In this document: positions 54,101 through 63,085 of the stretch, piece after piece
Layout: every line of letters begins with the position of its first letter
Position numbering within the stretch: position 1 is the stretch's first letter
Source of the DNA: Metabacillus niabensis
Lineage (GTDB): Bacteria > Bacillota > Bacilli > Bacillales > Bacillaceae
Length of the DNA stretch: 64,000 bases
Direction of reading: 5' to 3'
Assembly (NCBI RefSeq): GCF_020524345.1
Contig: NZ_JAIVLH010000017.1
Span: forward strand, 1-64,000
Position numbers and translations under genes: made by a program
The notes under the pieces: generated by a model
What the model was told of the DNA's origin: nothing
Seen by the model: only the letters and a program-made list of their open reading frames with translations
Database searches by the model: none

Positions 54101-54886
54101 ATCATCCTCTAAATTTTCCGCTCTTGGGGCCGGACCTGCAGGCTGCTTTGTGAGCTCCATAGCTTGTAACAGCTGGTCTTTAGCCCCTGTTAATTGCATG
54201 TCAATATCCTGCAAAAGATACGTAATAAACGGCAATGAATTCATTTCATTTTCATCAATATCGTACATCTCTGTAAGCTGATCAAGCCAAACAGATGGTG
54301 TTGGATGTGATCTGGAGAAAAAGTAAAGTTCCCGTATTAATGACTGAAGTTCCATATCACTTCGATCTGATGTATATCGATCAACTAAGTCAAAGAACTC
54401 TTCATTCTCTTCTCGGCTATATTCCTCTTCAAACATTTCATCAAGAACCTCATCAATCAGTAATTGGCCCTCAGTTTGATCGGCGATGCGGAAGCTTGGA
54501 TCAATGTTAATCAAATAGTAGTACTTCCGGACAACCTGTAAACAAAATGAATGTAATGTTGAAATAGATGCCTTATTCAGCAATGTAAGCTGTCTTCGTA
54601 AATGTAGAGATGATGGATTCTCCTTTAGCGCTTTTTCGAGCGCTTCTCCAATACGGCTCCGCATTTCAGCAGCTGAGGCATTTGTGAACGTAACGACTAA
54701 AAGGGAATCTACATCAACAGGGTTTTCCCGATTTAAAATCTTCCGGATGATTCGCTCAACTAAGACAGCTGTTTTCCCTGAACCGGCAGCAGCTGCAACT
54801 AAAATATCCTGTCCGCTAGCCACAATCGCTTTCCATTGATCATCCGTCCATTGGCTATTTTCCGGTTTTGGAATTAGTTCACTCAT
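51161..54886 (-). CDS. addA: AddA helicase-nuclease subunit
   Basis: A 1241-residue UvrD-family helicase with a RecB-type nuclease. Walker A AAAGSGKTAVLVERI starts near residue 32; VDEYQDTN (motif II) is near 413 and TIHSSKGLEFPVVF (motif V) near 795. The nuclease motif GVIDCLFEDEQGTVLLDYKTD lies near 1170-1190. With AddB it unwinds and degrades broken ends until a Chi sequence, then loads RecA. It overlaps the addB stop by 8 bp. The low-scoring antisense frames over this gene are shadows. Confidence 0.97.
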   Translation of the reverse strand: MSELIPKPENSQWTDDQWKAIVASGQDILVAAAAGSGKTAVLVERIIRKILNRENPVDVDSLLVVTFTNASAAEMRSRIGEALEKALKENPSSLHLRRQLTLLNKASISTLHSFCLQVVRKYYYLINIDPSFRIADQTEGQLLIDEVLDEMFEEEYSREENEEFFDLVDRYTSDRSDMELQSLIRELYFFSRSHPTPSVWLDQLTEMYDIDENEMNSLPFITYLLQDIDMQLTGAKDQLLQAMELTKQPAGPAPRAENLEDDLKQIAGILAHKDSWDLLGEQLKKFKMTRGKIVKGDQYDKSLTDQVTALRNAAKKQIEQLRDELFTRPLAAYIQDFQHLKPVVKKLVSLVQQFADRYEGMKKEKGIVDFADLEHYCLQILQTEKGQPSEAALYYKQQFVEVLVDEYQDTNLVQESILKYVTKEEEATGNLFMVGDVKQSIYRFRLAEPFLFLSKYKRFTQMPENSGMRIDLSKNFRSRSEVLDGTNYLFKQIMGETVGEIVYDHDAELKLGADYPDNQLMSTELLLIERGGEETGSEKEEVDDEGVFDEQELETVQLEARLMAKKIKTLIDEQFQIYDRAIGGTRNITYRDVVILLRSMPWAPQIMEEFKQAGIPVYANLSNGYFEATEVAIMLSVLKIIDNPFQDIPLASALRSPVVGLSENELALIRTYDRKGTFYEAVKAFIVTGEQDQQELFHKLNPFIDLLQGWRDLARKGSVSDLIWQLYRDTKFFDFVGGMPGGKQRQANLRALYDRARQYEATSFRGLFRFLRFIERMQDRGDDLGAARALGEQEDVVRLMTIHSSKGLEFPVVFVAGLSKQFNMMDLNKKYLLDKELGFGTKLINPKLRVSYPTLPYIALKKKMRMELLAEEMRVLYVALTRAKEKLYLLGTLKDPDKTMTNWRNHLSHTEWLLPDFERAKAKSYLDWIGPALIRHKDCIVLSEGQICFNEDIAGHPSRWLIENVKGEELKETFKAEQELNHELLISIQEGETVPIESEWKEAVQHQLSWFYPYKQATVSRSKQSVTELKRQREVQDEYSDQQLIKRTDAQTLLFNRPSFMQTKSITPAERGTAMHAVMQHIELQGEITEKTITQKIEDLVQREILTPELAKVIDVNQIIAFFSSDLGQRMVHARQVYREVPFSYALDADQLYKDMKDEPILIQGVIDCLFEDEQGTVLLDYKTDTIKGRFNQDRLAVEEIVKDRYRIQIDLYTKAVEDILHRPLQEKYLFFFDGGYLINM

Positions 54887-57800
54887 GACGCCCTGCCTCC
54901 TCTCTTAGTTTTCTTAGCACTTCATCATTTTTCTCACTTTTTAGGATACGGAAATTGTTTTCTTCTAACGATTCATCAAATTGACAAACCGATCTATATT
55001 CACAATACGTACATGGCATTTTATCTTTTAGCTTGTATGGACTAATATCGGTCACACCATCGGTAATATTGGTGCCTATTTTCTTAAATGTTGAACGAAC
55101 ATGGTTACGCAACAGCTCAAACTCATCTTCACTCGCTATAGCAGAAGTTGAACGGAATCCTCCATCCTTTTTTAAGCCTGCTGCAATTATATTTGACGTG
55201 CTTCCTTCCGTTAATGTGTTATCCATTAATTTAACGGCTTCTTCATCACCTAGTAAGAGGCCTTTCATTTTAAACTTCTTAAAAATTTCATCGTCAAGCT
55301 TTTCTTCCGGTAATAGAGTTGATGCTTGAATCATCGGATCATGTACATGGAAGTACAATACACCTGCAGGAGTCGCCTTCACGCCAAGCCAAGAATGCGA
55401 ATTTGAAATAATAACGTCTAAATATGTGAGCATTTGCAGTGCTAAACCGTAATACACTTCGGAAAGCTGAACATTTTTTTCACTTGATTTATAGTCTACA
55501 ATTCGCAATAACACACCATTTGAACCTGTTGCTTTATCAACACGGTCAATTCTCCCTGCAACCTCCATTGTGCAGCCGTTTGGCAATGTAAAACGAATTG
55601 GTGGCAGCTCTCCGCCTTGACCAAAACCCAACTCTAATCCAACCGGTGCAAATCCGCTTGCTTTGGCATGCTCACTTAAGATTGTTGAAGCACGAGCAAG
55701 TATTTTTTGAAGCTTGCGTTTAATATAGTGATAACGATTTGAGCTCAATAAGATTTCCTTTTGTAAACGTGGTGCCAATCTTTCAACAGCATCATTCGAA
55801 AGTCGCTCACATTGATCCTTTGTAAGCTCCTTCCAATCAAGCTTTAACTGCTGCAATCGATCGGAAATGAGCTTAAGAGCAGAGTGGAACATCTGTCCTA
55901 TGTCAGGTGCCTCCAGCTTGAAAAATTGCCTTTCTCTAAGCTTTAAGCCGTGTGAGGCAAAATGGGAGAATGGACAGCTGTTAAATTTCTCCATTCGTGA
56001 CACACTGCCTTGAATATGCTCACCGTACAGTTCCCGGCTAATAGAAGGTTTAAGCTGATTTGATTTGTTTTCATAGGATAAGCTGCTTAACACTCTTTTG
56101 GTCATTTGCTTTGTTTCTGAGTTCAAAAAATCATTATAAGCATCCCACCATAAAGGATGGATTGGATATCCCCTTTTCCATGATTGCAACTGTGAGGTCA
56201 CATAGGAAAGCGTAACATTCTGATTTATGATAAAAGATAACTGCTCTTCGGTTGTTAACTGTTCCGGCTCATTGATCAGTCTCTTCTTTTCAATTAAAGG
56301 AAACATCTCCTGCATTCGCTTAATGATCACAGAAGGAAGCAATGCCTTACCTTCTTCATCTGCCATTGGATAAGAAAGAAACAGCCTTTCAGAAGGACTT
56401 GCTAACCCCATATAAATAATAAAGTTTTCATCAAGGAGCTGTTGTCTAGCTGTAGGGGCTAATTCTACACCTTGATAGTGAAGGAACTCTCTGTCATCCT
56501 CTGTTAAAATCCCTTCTTCCTTCGGTCTTGCCGGTATGACTCCATCATTTGCTCCAACAATAAAGGAGCATTTCACATGAAAGAACCTTGATTTTTCCAA
56601 GTCTGCAATTAATACTTGATCAATGGCAGGTGGAACGAGTGAGAATTTCATCGATTCTAAACCCGTTTCAAGCATTTCAGAAAAGAGCTTTAATGAAACC
56701 TGCTCTTCTTCCATCATTTCAACAAACTCATCCAAGAGATTCACAACCGCTTGCCATACTTGATCATGCTCTCGTGCTTCTAACAATTGTCCGTTTTCCT
56801 CCGCCTTCAGACGAAGTGTTTCCAGCTTTTGAGGAATCTGTAATTCTTCTAAATACAAATACAAGGCCTCTGCAAGAGAACGTCCGGTTTTACTTCGTTT
56901 TAATCTTTGATGAAGGGATTGGACCGGTTGAACAATCAGTTCCCGAAGCTGATTTAATTTATCTTCCATTTGTTTTTCTTCATCTGTCACGACAAACTCA
57001 TCGTCAAGTGAATAAAAACGTCGATAGCGCCAACGCTCATCTTTCGTCCATTTTGAACCTTGAATGCCATAAGATAAAACATAGTTTTCCAGCAAATCCA
57101 TATCTTCGCGAAGAGACTCGAGTTGCTCTGTTAACGGAAACAGCATTTCTGTTTTTATCGCCCGAAACACAGCCTCATATCGCCAATGACCATTGATCAC
57201 CTCCAGAGTAGAACGAATAAGTTCCACTAATGGATGATTTAGCATCGATCGCTTTTGATCAATAAAGAACGGCACCTCATAATCACGAAAAACTTGTTCA
57301 ATTACATCCCGGTATTCATTTGAATTTCGTACAAGTAAAGCGATATCACGGTAACGATACTCACCTTGTCTCATAAGTGATTGAATGTTTCTTGCAATTC
57401 CTTCAATCTCAGAGCGGCGGTTTGCAGCTTGATAGATAGTAATGCTTGTCCTGTCTTCAAATATTTGTGTTGGTCTCATATCATAATATGTTTCTAAATG
57501 TTGTAGAGATGGGCTTTTATAAAAGCGATGTTGTTCTTTGAGAAGCAAAGGTTCATCAACTTGTTTACCTGCTTCTTTAGCCAACTCGAGAATTTTATGA
57601 TAGGTTTTTCCCGTCATTTGGAATAGGTGCAATTCATGCGGAAGAAAATCCTCATACGGCTTGTCCGCAGTAAGGGCAATTTTCACATTTTTTGCATGCT
57701 TGATTAATGAGCCTACCACTTCATATTCTTGTGGTGTAAAGCTATGAAATCCATCAATATAAACATCTGCTGATTGTAAATAATTTGAGTCTTGTACTTT

Positions 57801-58370
57801 TTCTGCAAGCAATCTTAAATAATCTTCAGAATCAACATACTGCTGACTTAATTGAATTTCCATTTGTTTATAGAGAATCGCCATGTCGTGGAGCTTATCT
57901 GTTAATGATTTTTGATCTAGCTCTGTTTGCGCACCTGCTAAATATTGCTCCAACTCTTCCGGTGATAAACAATACCGTTTAAACTCTGTTAGCATTGTCT
58001 CTAATTGCTCAATAAATCCATTTTTATCACTGGCTTTTGAAAACACCTTAAATTCTTGTTTATATTGTTCTACTAATTTTCTTAATAGCATTTGGATTCC
58101 GGTGCTTGAAAGATGCTGACGCGTCATCCCGCCTGTTTCTTGCAGCACTCTCCATGCCAAACGACTGAAGCTAAAGGTTTGAGCTCTAATCATTCCGCCC
58201 AGGTTTGGTGTGCGGATTAATTCATATTCAGCACCAAATGTCATTTGATCTGGAACAAGATAAATAATCGGTCTTCCTATTGGTTCATCAAATAATCTGT
58301 CTCTTATTTCGTTTACTATTGTTTCTGTTTTTCCGCTTCCGGAGCGACCAAGGATAAATTGAATCGTCAT
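54879..58370 (-). CDS. addB: AddB helicase-like nuclease subunit
   Basis: A 1163-residue subunit. Walker A GRSGSGKTET is at residues 8-17. The iron-sulfur-stapled nuclease domain has one Cys near 798 (NSCPFSHF) and three near 1118-1127 (CTYCEYRSVC). The nuclease core DYKSS is near 1015. The helicase motifs are degenerate as expected, and AddB recognises Chi. It heads the addB-addA-sbcD-sbcC-yisB run. Upstream lies copy 5 of the hairpin element. Confidence 0.97.
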   Translation of the reverse strand: MTIQFILGRSGSGKTETIVNEIRDRLFDEPIGRPIIYLVPDQMTFGAEYELIRTPNLGGMIRAQTFSFSRLAWRVLQETGGMTRQHLSSTGIQMLLRKLVEQYKQEFKVFSKASDKNGFIEQLETMLTEFKRYCLSPEELEQYLAGAQTELDQKSLTDKLHDMAILYKQMEIQLSQQYVDSEDYLRLLAEKVQDSNYLQSADVYIDGFHSFTPQEYEVVGSLIKHAKNVKIALTADKPYEDFLPHELHLFQMTGKTYHKILELAKEAGKQVDEPLLLKEQHRFYKSPSLQHLETYYDMRPTQIFEDRTSITIYQAANRRSEIEGIARNIQSLMRQGEYRYRDIALLVRNSNEYRDVIEQVFRDYEVPFFIDQKRSMLNHPLVELIRSTLEVINGHWRYEAVFRAIKTEMLFPLTEQLESLREDMDLLENYVLSYGIQGSKWTKDERWRYRRFYSLDDEFVVTDEEKQMEDKLNQLRELIVQPVQSLHQRLKRSKTGRSLAEALYLYLEELQIPQKLETLRLKAEENGQLLEAREHDQVWQAVVNLLDEFVEMMEEEQVSLKLFSEMLETGLESMKFSLVPPAIDQVLIADLEKSRFFHVKCSFIVGANDGVIPARPKEEGILTEDDREFLHYQGVELAPTARQQLLDENFIIYMGLASPSERLFLSYPMADEEGKALLPSVIIKRMQEMFPLIEKKRLINEPEQLTTEEQLSFIINQNVTLSYVTSQLQSWKRGYPIHPLWWDAYNDFLNSETKQMTKRVLSSLSYENKSNQLKPSISRELYGEHIQGSVSRMEKFNSCPFSHFASHGLKLRERQFFKLEAPDIGQMFHSALKLISDRLQQLKLDWKELTKDQCERLSNDAVERLAPRLQKEILLSSNRYHYIKRKLQKILARASTILSEHAKASGFAPVGLELGFGQGGELPPIRFTLPNGCTMEVAGRIDRVDKATGSNGVLLRIVDYKSSEKNVQLSEVYYGLALQMLTYLDVIISNSHSWLGVKATPAGVLYFHVHDPMIQASTLLPEEKLDDEIFKKFKMKGLLLGDEEAVKLMDNTLTEGSTSNIIAAGLKKDGGFRSTSAIASEDEFELLRNHVRSTFKKIGTNITDGVTDISPYKLKDKMPCTYCEYRSVCQFDESLEENNFRILKSEKNDEVLRKLREEAGRHE

Positions 58371-58401
58371 GCTAATACCCCGCTAACGTTTTAGGATAAG
58401 A

Positions 58402-58523
58402 ATAGCGCAAGCGCCTTGATCAGCCCCGACAGGCATAAGACGCTCAGGAATAGAAGACGTTCTTTGTCTTCAATTCCTGAGTGGCTTATGACCCCGAGGG
58501 GCTAGGCGCTGGAGCTGGACACC
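58402..58523 (+). repeat. Approximately 120-bp hairpin element, copy 5
   Basis: Head ATAGCGCAAGCGCCTTGAT, apical stem CTCAGGAAT with ATTCCTGAG, tail GCGCTGGAGCTGGACACC. It lies between divergent addB and the MFS gene. From 58524 to 58756 only AT-rich DNA with a TACCAC/GTGGTA hairpin was seen. Confidence 0.87.
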
Positions 58524-58770
58524 AACACTAAGTATAAAATTTTATACTCTCTTATAACTTACTGATAGTAAGAAAAAATAAATACCACAACTAAAATAGC
58601 GTGGTAGTAATTGGTTGAATTTGGTAATAGTCATTTATTAAAGTTCTAATTATCTATTACTATTTTACTTTACTTTTTAAGCAAATTCCATTTTTCCCGC
58701 TTGCCAACTTTTGTCTTAGGGACACCAAACCAGTTGGTGGTTCATAATATGACAGAAGGGGGTGGGGTGG

Positions 58771-59898
58771 GTGAGAAGCCGGTTAGTTAGTTTGTTTTTT
58801 TGGCTTGCTGCTGTTAGTGTTGCAAGTAATATTTATTTTCTTATTCCTATGTATTCTTACCTGGCTGAAGGGCTGTCCTCTACATATGAAGAAGCTGTTT
58901 TTTCCAGCACCGTCTTTACCTTTTGTTATGCAATTGGCCTATTAAGCTTCGGTCCTGTTTCGAGAGCTTTTTCTAAAAGATATGTTCTATGTTTTGGTAT
59001 GTTTGCTTCTTTTCTTTTAACATTTAGCCTTACAACAATTTTATCTTTACAAAGCTTTTATATTTTAAGAGGGATTCAAGGAATGGTGTTAGGAAGTTTT
59101 GCTCCGGTTGCCTATGCTTACTGCTTTGATGCTTTTCCTGTAAAGCGGAGAACATTTGTGATCGCGGTCATTAATACAGGCTTTCTAATGGCAGGTATCA
59201 TCGGGCAGCTTATTAGCTCAACCCTTGTTCATGTATATAATTGGCAAGCTGTTTTCTACTTTTTCAGCCTGACATATTTGATTCTATCCGTTTGTGCGAT
59301 TTATCTTCTTCCTAAGGTAAATTGGAACAAACCAGCACATCCCACTCCCTCTTCCTCATCTAAAAATACACTTTTTCAAGCACCTGTCATGATTGGACTT
59401 TGCATGACCTTTATAACACTCATGTCCTTCGTCTCTTTTTACGAAGAGCTTGCCCAATATTATGCAGGACAGGAAAAGGAGCTATTTTTCAGCAGAAGTA
59501 TTGCGTTAATTGGTACGCCGCTTTCTTTGTTTAGTGGACACTGGTTTAAAAAAATGACACCTCAAAAAATCATGCTCATTTGCTTAACCTTTATGATTCT
59601 TTCTTTTTCATTTATGTTGCTTGTTAAACAATTGGTCATCATAACAGCTATATCCATCTTATTTGTTTCTGCGATTGCTGTTTTTATTCCATCTTTAATT
59701 ACGTTTATAGGAGAAGCTGCTGCCGAAAGGAGAGCAACTGCTATTTCTCTTTATTCATTTATCCTATTAACCGGAGCAAGTATTGGTCCTATTTTATCAA
59801 GCTTATTATCTTTTCACTCAACCCTAATTTTATTTATTACGTTGTTTGGTGTTAGTTTCCTTGTTCTTATTTTCCTCAAGCCGCAAGTAAAGGGCTAA
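58771..59898 (+). CDS. Major facilitator superfamily transporter
   Basis: A 375-residue MFS exporter-like protein with about twelve helices. RGIQGMVLGSFAPVAYAYCFDAFP after helix 4 fits the drug-efflux branch, and the central loop (NKPAHPTPSSSSKN) separates the halves. Substrate is unknown. I chose GTG 58771 because AAGGGGG lies at proper distance. GTG 58762 is also open and would add three residues. It resembles the transporter found near addB in B. subtilis (yhjO) by position only. Confidence 0.82.
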   Translation: MRSRLVSLFFWLAAVSVASNIYFLIPMYSYLAEGLSSTYEEAVFSSTVFTFCYAIGLLSFGPVSRAFSKRYVLCFGMFASFLLTFSLTTILSLQSFYILRGIQGMVLGSFAPVAYAYCFDAFPVKRRTFVIAVINTGFLMAGIIGQLISSTLVHVYNWQAVFYFFSLTYLILSVCAIYLLPKVNWNKPAHPTPSSSSKNTLFQAPVMIGLCMTFITLMSFVSFYEELAQYYAGQEKELFFSRSIALIGTPLSLFSGHWFKKMTPQKIMLICLTFMILSFSFMLLVKQLVIITAISILFVSAIAVFIPSLITFIGEAAAERRATAISLYSFILLTGASIGPILSSLLSFHSTLILFITLFGVSFLVLIFLKPQVKG

Positions 59899-59919
59899 CC
59901 ATCCTTAGCCCTTACCAAT

Positions 59920-61089
59920 CTATCTTTCTATAAAAAGGGCTACACCAATTCCACCGCCGACACATAAGGAGGCGAGACCTTTTTTGGAATCACGACGCCG
60001 CATTTCATGTAAAAGACTTACAACAATTCTTGAACCCGTACAACCAATAGGGTGTCCCAAGCTAATGCCACTTCCATTTACATTTACTTTCTCTCTGTTT
60101 AGATTTAATTGCTTTTCAACAGCAAGATATTGAGCGGCAAATGCCTCATTAATCTCGATCACATCAAGATCATCTACAGACCAATCCAGTGCTTTTAATC
60201 CTTTTTGGATCGCAGGAACAGGACCTATCCCCATCATTTTTGGATCGACTCCTACTACCGTGTAGTGAGAGATTGTCCCCAAGATGGTCAAATTTCTTTT
60301 TTCTGCTTCCTCTCGCGTCATTAATACAAGTGCTGCCGCGCCATCATTTAATGTAGAAGCATTTCCAGCTGTAACCGAACCGTTTTCTCTGAAAATTGCA
60401 GGTAATGAAGCAAGTTTTTCTAATGAAACCTGTCTTGGCCCTTCATCCTGAGATATTGTGACTTCTCCCTTCCTAGATTTCACCTTTATTGGGACTAGCT
60501 CATCCTTAAACTTCCCACTCTCGATTGCTGACAATGCTCGGTTTTGACTTAATAATGCAAGCTCATCCTGCTCCTGGCGTGTGATATTATAGACTTCAGC
60601 CACATTTTCAGCTGTCTCCCCCATCATAATATGGTGAATTGGATCTTTCAATATTTCCCACACACTATCTGTCACTTGACTATGCTGAAGTCGCGAGCCC
60701 CAGCGATGCTGTTTTAATAAATAGGGGCTTGAACTCATCACTTCTACCCCACCGGCGATGACAATGTTGGATTGACCAGTTTGTATTTGCATAGCAGCAG
60801 ACAGAATAGCCTGAAGACCTGACGCACATTGCCTTTGAATGGTAAATCCTGTTGTTGTATCTGGAAATTCGGCTAATAGGGCAGATGTGCGTGCTGTATT
60901 GGGCTCATCAGTCCGTTGAATACAGTGCCCTAATATCACCTCATCTACCTCATGCTTCTCAAGTTTACTTCTTTTCACCACCTCATCTAACACCGGAACA
61001 GCTAATTGGGTGGGCAACAGTTCTTTGAAAGCGCCACCAAATGTCCCGATAGGCGTTCTAACCGCAGCCGTAATCACTACCTCGCACAT
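59920..61089 (-). CDS. yhfS: Acetyl-CoA acyltransferase (thiolase)
   Basis: A 389-residue thiolase. The acyl-accepting Cys lies in RQCASGLQA near 88, the HEA-type loop is INEAFAAQ near 314, the catalytic His is in GHPIGCTG near 346, and the second Cys in CVGGGIG near 376. It could work in beta-oxidation or make acetoacetyl-CoA. No other fatty-acid gene is adjacent. The symbol is suggested by resemblance and approximate region. AGGGGATGG precedes the ATG. A perfect palindrome lies 30 bp upstream at the expected transcription start. Confidence 0.9.
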   Translation of the reverse strand: MCEVVITAAVRTPIGTFGGAFKELLPTQLAVPVLDEVVKRSKLEKHEVDEVILGHCIQRTDEPNTARTSALLAEFPDTTTGFTIQRQCASGLQAILSAAMQIQTGQSNIVIAGGVEVMSSSPYLLKQHRWGSRLQHSQVTDSVWEILKDPIHHIMMGETAENVAEVYNITRQEQDELALLSQNRALSAIESGKFKDELVPIKVKSRKGEVTISQDEGPRQVSLEKLASLPAIFRENGSVTAGNASTLNDGAAALVLMTREEAEKRNLTILGTISHYTVVGVDPKMMGIGPVPAIQKGLKALDWSVDDLDVIEINEAFAAQYLAVEKQLNLNREKVNVNGSGISLGHPIGCTGSRIVVSLLHEMRRRDSKKGLASLCVGGGIGVALFIER

Positions 61090-61119
61090 GTTTCCATCCC
61101 CTTTTTTACAAATCTACCC

Positions 61120-61146
61120 TGAGCACGTGCTCATAGTTTTATTATA
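61120..61146 (-). promoter_or_regulatory. Thiolase promoter with 14-bp palindromic operator
   Basis: A perfect palindrome, TGAGCACGTGCTCA (61120-61133), lies directly downstream of TATAAT (61146-61141 on the minus strand). No good -35 was found. The palindrome covers the expected start of transcription, a repressor position. Confidence 0.5.
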
Positions 61147-61226
61147 TGATAAGTTGCTAGAAATATGGAAAGATCTAACTTATTTCCTTTGCTATTATCA
61201 ATCTTTTACTTTCTGTACTGTATAAT

Positions 61227-61270
61227 ACAAAAAATGCTAACTCACAAAAGTTCTTCATGAGTCAGCATTA
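61227..61270 (-). terminator. Intrinsic terminator after sipV
   Basis: AATGCTGACTCA and TGAGTTAGCATT (one mismatch) around a 13-nt loop, followed on the minus strand by TTTTTG. The stem overlaps the sipV stop codon. Confidence 0.85.
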
Positions 61271-61777
61271 TTTTTTATCATGTACAGTTCCTATAATATT
61301 ATCAATATTAACAAGACCGAAATGACGACTGTCCCGACTTTGGATCCGGTTATCCCCAATGACAAATATATAGCCCTCCGGAATCCGGGCTTTATCCGTA
61401 ATTTCCTCCAGTGTAAAGCTTCCTGTCTTTTTCATGATGTCTATTTGATCATCTGAAGAAGTTAAAAAAGGTTCATTGACGGCGTTACCGTTCACATATA
61501 ACTGATCATCCTCATAGTGTATTTCATCACCTGGTAATCCGATAATCCTTTTAATATATATTTCCTCACTGTTTGGTGGATGAAATAATATGACATCAAA
61601 TCTTTTTATCGATGAAAAAATAAACCCTAATTTATTAATCGATAGCAATCGGCCTTCTTCATACGTTGGTTGCATGGATACACCCTCAACTTTATACTCT
61701 ACGAAGACCAAGTTTTTTATAAAAATAGCCGTTAAACAAATCCCTACTGCAGTAAAAGCAATTCCTCGTTTTTTCAT
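61268..61777 (-). CDS. sipV: Type I signal peptidase
   Basis: A 169-residue membrane-anchored signal peptidase. One N-terminal helix (about 6-25) precedes the catalytic Ser in GVSMQPTYEEG near residue 35. The catalytic Lys is in KRIIGLPGDEIHY near 75, and GDNRIQSRDSRHFG near 141 completes the S26 signature. It removes signal peptides on the outer face of the membrane. AGGAGG precedes the ATG. It follows yhjE by 15 bp, as in B. subtilis. Confidence 0.93.
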   Translation of the reverse strand: MKKRGIAFTAVGICLTAIFIKNLVFVEYKVEGVSMQPTYEEGRLLSINKLGFIFSSIKRFDVILFHPPNSEEIYIKRIIGLPGDEIHYEDDQLYVNGNAVNEPFLTSSDDQIDIMKKTGSFTLEEITDKARIPEGYIFVIGDNRIQSRDSRHFGLVNIDNIIGTVHDKK

Positions 61778-61792
61778 ACAACCTCCTAGAGA

Positions 61793-62410
61793 TTAGCTAC
61801 CTCTTTTTCTTGTTGTCATTGTTGTATTTAAACGCTTTTCCACCTGCTTGCCTACAAACCATAATAAGAAAATGACCACTCCTGCAATGGCTGCTCTTGT
61901 TGGTTGAGTAATAAGAGCCCGCAGATCTTGACCAATAAAACTCACCATAAAAATCATAACAAGTTTGCCTGCTAAAACTGCCAGAATAAATTGCCAATAA
62001 CTTATTCGTGAAAGTCCTGCAACAACATTAATTACAGCAGAAGGAGTGAAAGGAAAACACAAGATAAGAAAAAGTGGACTAAAGCCTCTGCGTTCAATCC
62101 AAGTTAAAAGTCTCCTCATTCCTTTTTTTTCCTTAATCCTTTGGATCCATTTCCACTTGCCAAGCTTTCTCATGATAATAAATACAATAATAGCACCTGA
62201 ACAAGCACCGATCCAAGACAATAAGAATCCCATCCAAAGTCCAAATGAATTAACATTTGCAACAATAAAAACAACAAGTGGCAAAAATGGCAAAAATGCT
62301 TCTAACAAAGGCAATAATATCGCAAAAAATGGACCAAATGAACGATATGTTTCAAAAACTTCCATTAACTGTTCTAAAGTAAAAATATCCTGCAGTGTCT
62401 CCAATATCAT
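61793..62410 (-). CDS. yhjE: TVP38/TMEM64 (DedA-like) family membrane protein
   Basis: A 205-residue membrane protein with about five to six helices. The family core GACSGAIIVFIIMRKLGKW and the PFTPSAVINVVAGLS motif are clear. Relatives act in lipid scrambling or transport; the role here is unknown. I chose ATG 62410 (MILETLQDIF) with GAGGAG six bases upstream. The frame runs open to 62518, but that stretch looks like leader. It forms a unit with sipV. Confidence 0.87.
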   Translation of the reverse strand: MILETLQDIFTLEQLMEVFETYRSFGPFFAILLPLLEAFLPFLPLVVFIVANVNSFGLWMGFLLSWIGACSGAIIVFIIMRKLGKWKWIQRIKEKKGMRRLLTWIERRGFSPLFLILCFPFTPSAVINVVAGLSRISYWQFILAVLAGKLVMIFMVSFIGQDLRALITQPTRAAIAGVVIFLLWFVGKQVEKRLNTTMTTRKRGS

Positions 62411-62567
62411 CCAAAACTCCTCAAAATAACCTTTGTCTCTATTGTACACACTTATATTAAAACTTAAAAGAAAGAACATAATCTTAAGCCACATACTTGC
62501 GAACATATACATCATCATTTATAATAAAAACAGAACACATGTTCCATCCTTTGTAGGAGGTCTTTTT

Positions 62568-62927
62568 ATGACAAGAATTCCAAATGACATCAGAGACATG
62601 ATTGAACAGTCTATTTACTTACCGATGGCTGTTTCCATCTTTAACAGAGATTTAGCTGTCATTGAACAAAGTCCTTTTAAATTACATCGGCCATACTTAA
62701 CCATTGTTGAAGAATCGTTAAAACTTGCACAAAAAGATTTGTCAGAAATAAAACGTGAGCTTTATAAACGTAACATTAAAGTTCACCAAGTTGAACGCGA
62801 TGAAGCATTTACTCTCTATTCTTTTATTTATAACGGCTATGAAGAGAAACACAATTATTTTAATCCCAGAATCAGAAACAAAGTTTCTGAAATAATGGAG
62901 GAATACTTATTTAAACCAAAGAAATAG
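62568..62927 (+). CDS. yhjD: YhjD-like protein
   Basis: A 119-residue soluble helical protein beginning MTRIPNDIRDMIEQSIYLPM, with the tail KHNYFNPRIRNKVSEIMEEYL. It matches my memory of B. subtilis YhjD, a small protein of unknown function next to yhjE. TAGGAGG stands before ATG 62568. The frame is open back to 62433 without a ribosome site. It is divergent from yhjE. Confidence 0.8.
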   Translation: MTRIPNDIRDMIEQSIYLPMAVSIFNRDLAVIEQSPFKLHRPYLTIVEESLKLAQKDLSEIKRELYKRNIKVHQVERDEAFTLYSFIYNGYEEKHNYFNPRIRNKVSEIMEEYLFKPKK

Positions 62928-62944
62928 CGTAACTTGTAAATGAA

Positions 62945-63000
62945 GATAGCTCATATCCCTCCAACCGGGATGTATACCCAATCTTATTAGGTGAGCTATC
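62945..63000. other. Two-tier hairpin between yhjD and comK
   Basis: GATAGCTCA (62945-62953) pairs with TGAGCTATC (62992-63000). Inside, ATCCC can pair with GGGAT. There is no T-run, so it is a weak candidate for a convergent 3'-end structure. Confidence 0.45.
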
Positions 63001-63085
63001 ATCATCATGGTAAAAGTTAAGTTGATTCAGAATGTAGGTAATCCCTTCTACTATTCATATTTATATTCCAAGTTTGATTCTTTTA

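Noticed and set aside
56588-57196. 202-codon open frame on the plus strand
   Set aside because: Fully antisense within addB, no start signals and no recognisable domain.
62411-62518. N-terminal extension of the yhjE product
   Set aside because: The frame is open but the stretch has no ribosome site at its start, whereas GAGGAG precedes ATG 62410 and gives the usual family length.
62945-63000. tRNA-like fold
   Set aside because: Only two nested stems with no anticodon or T-arm consensus.
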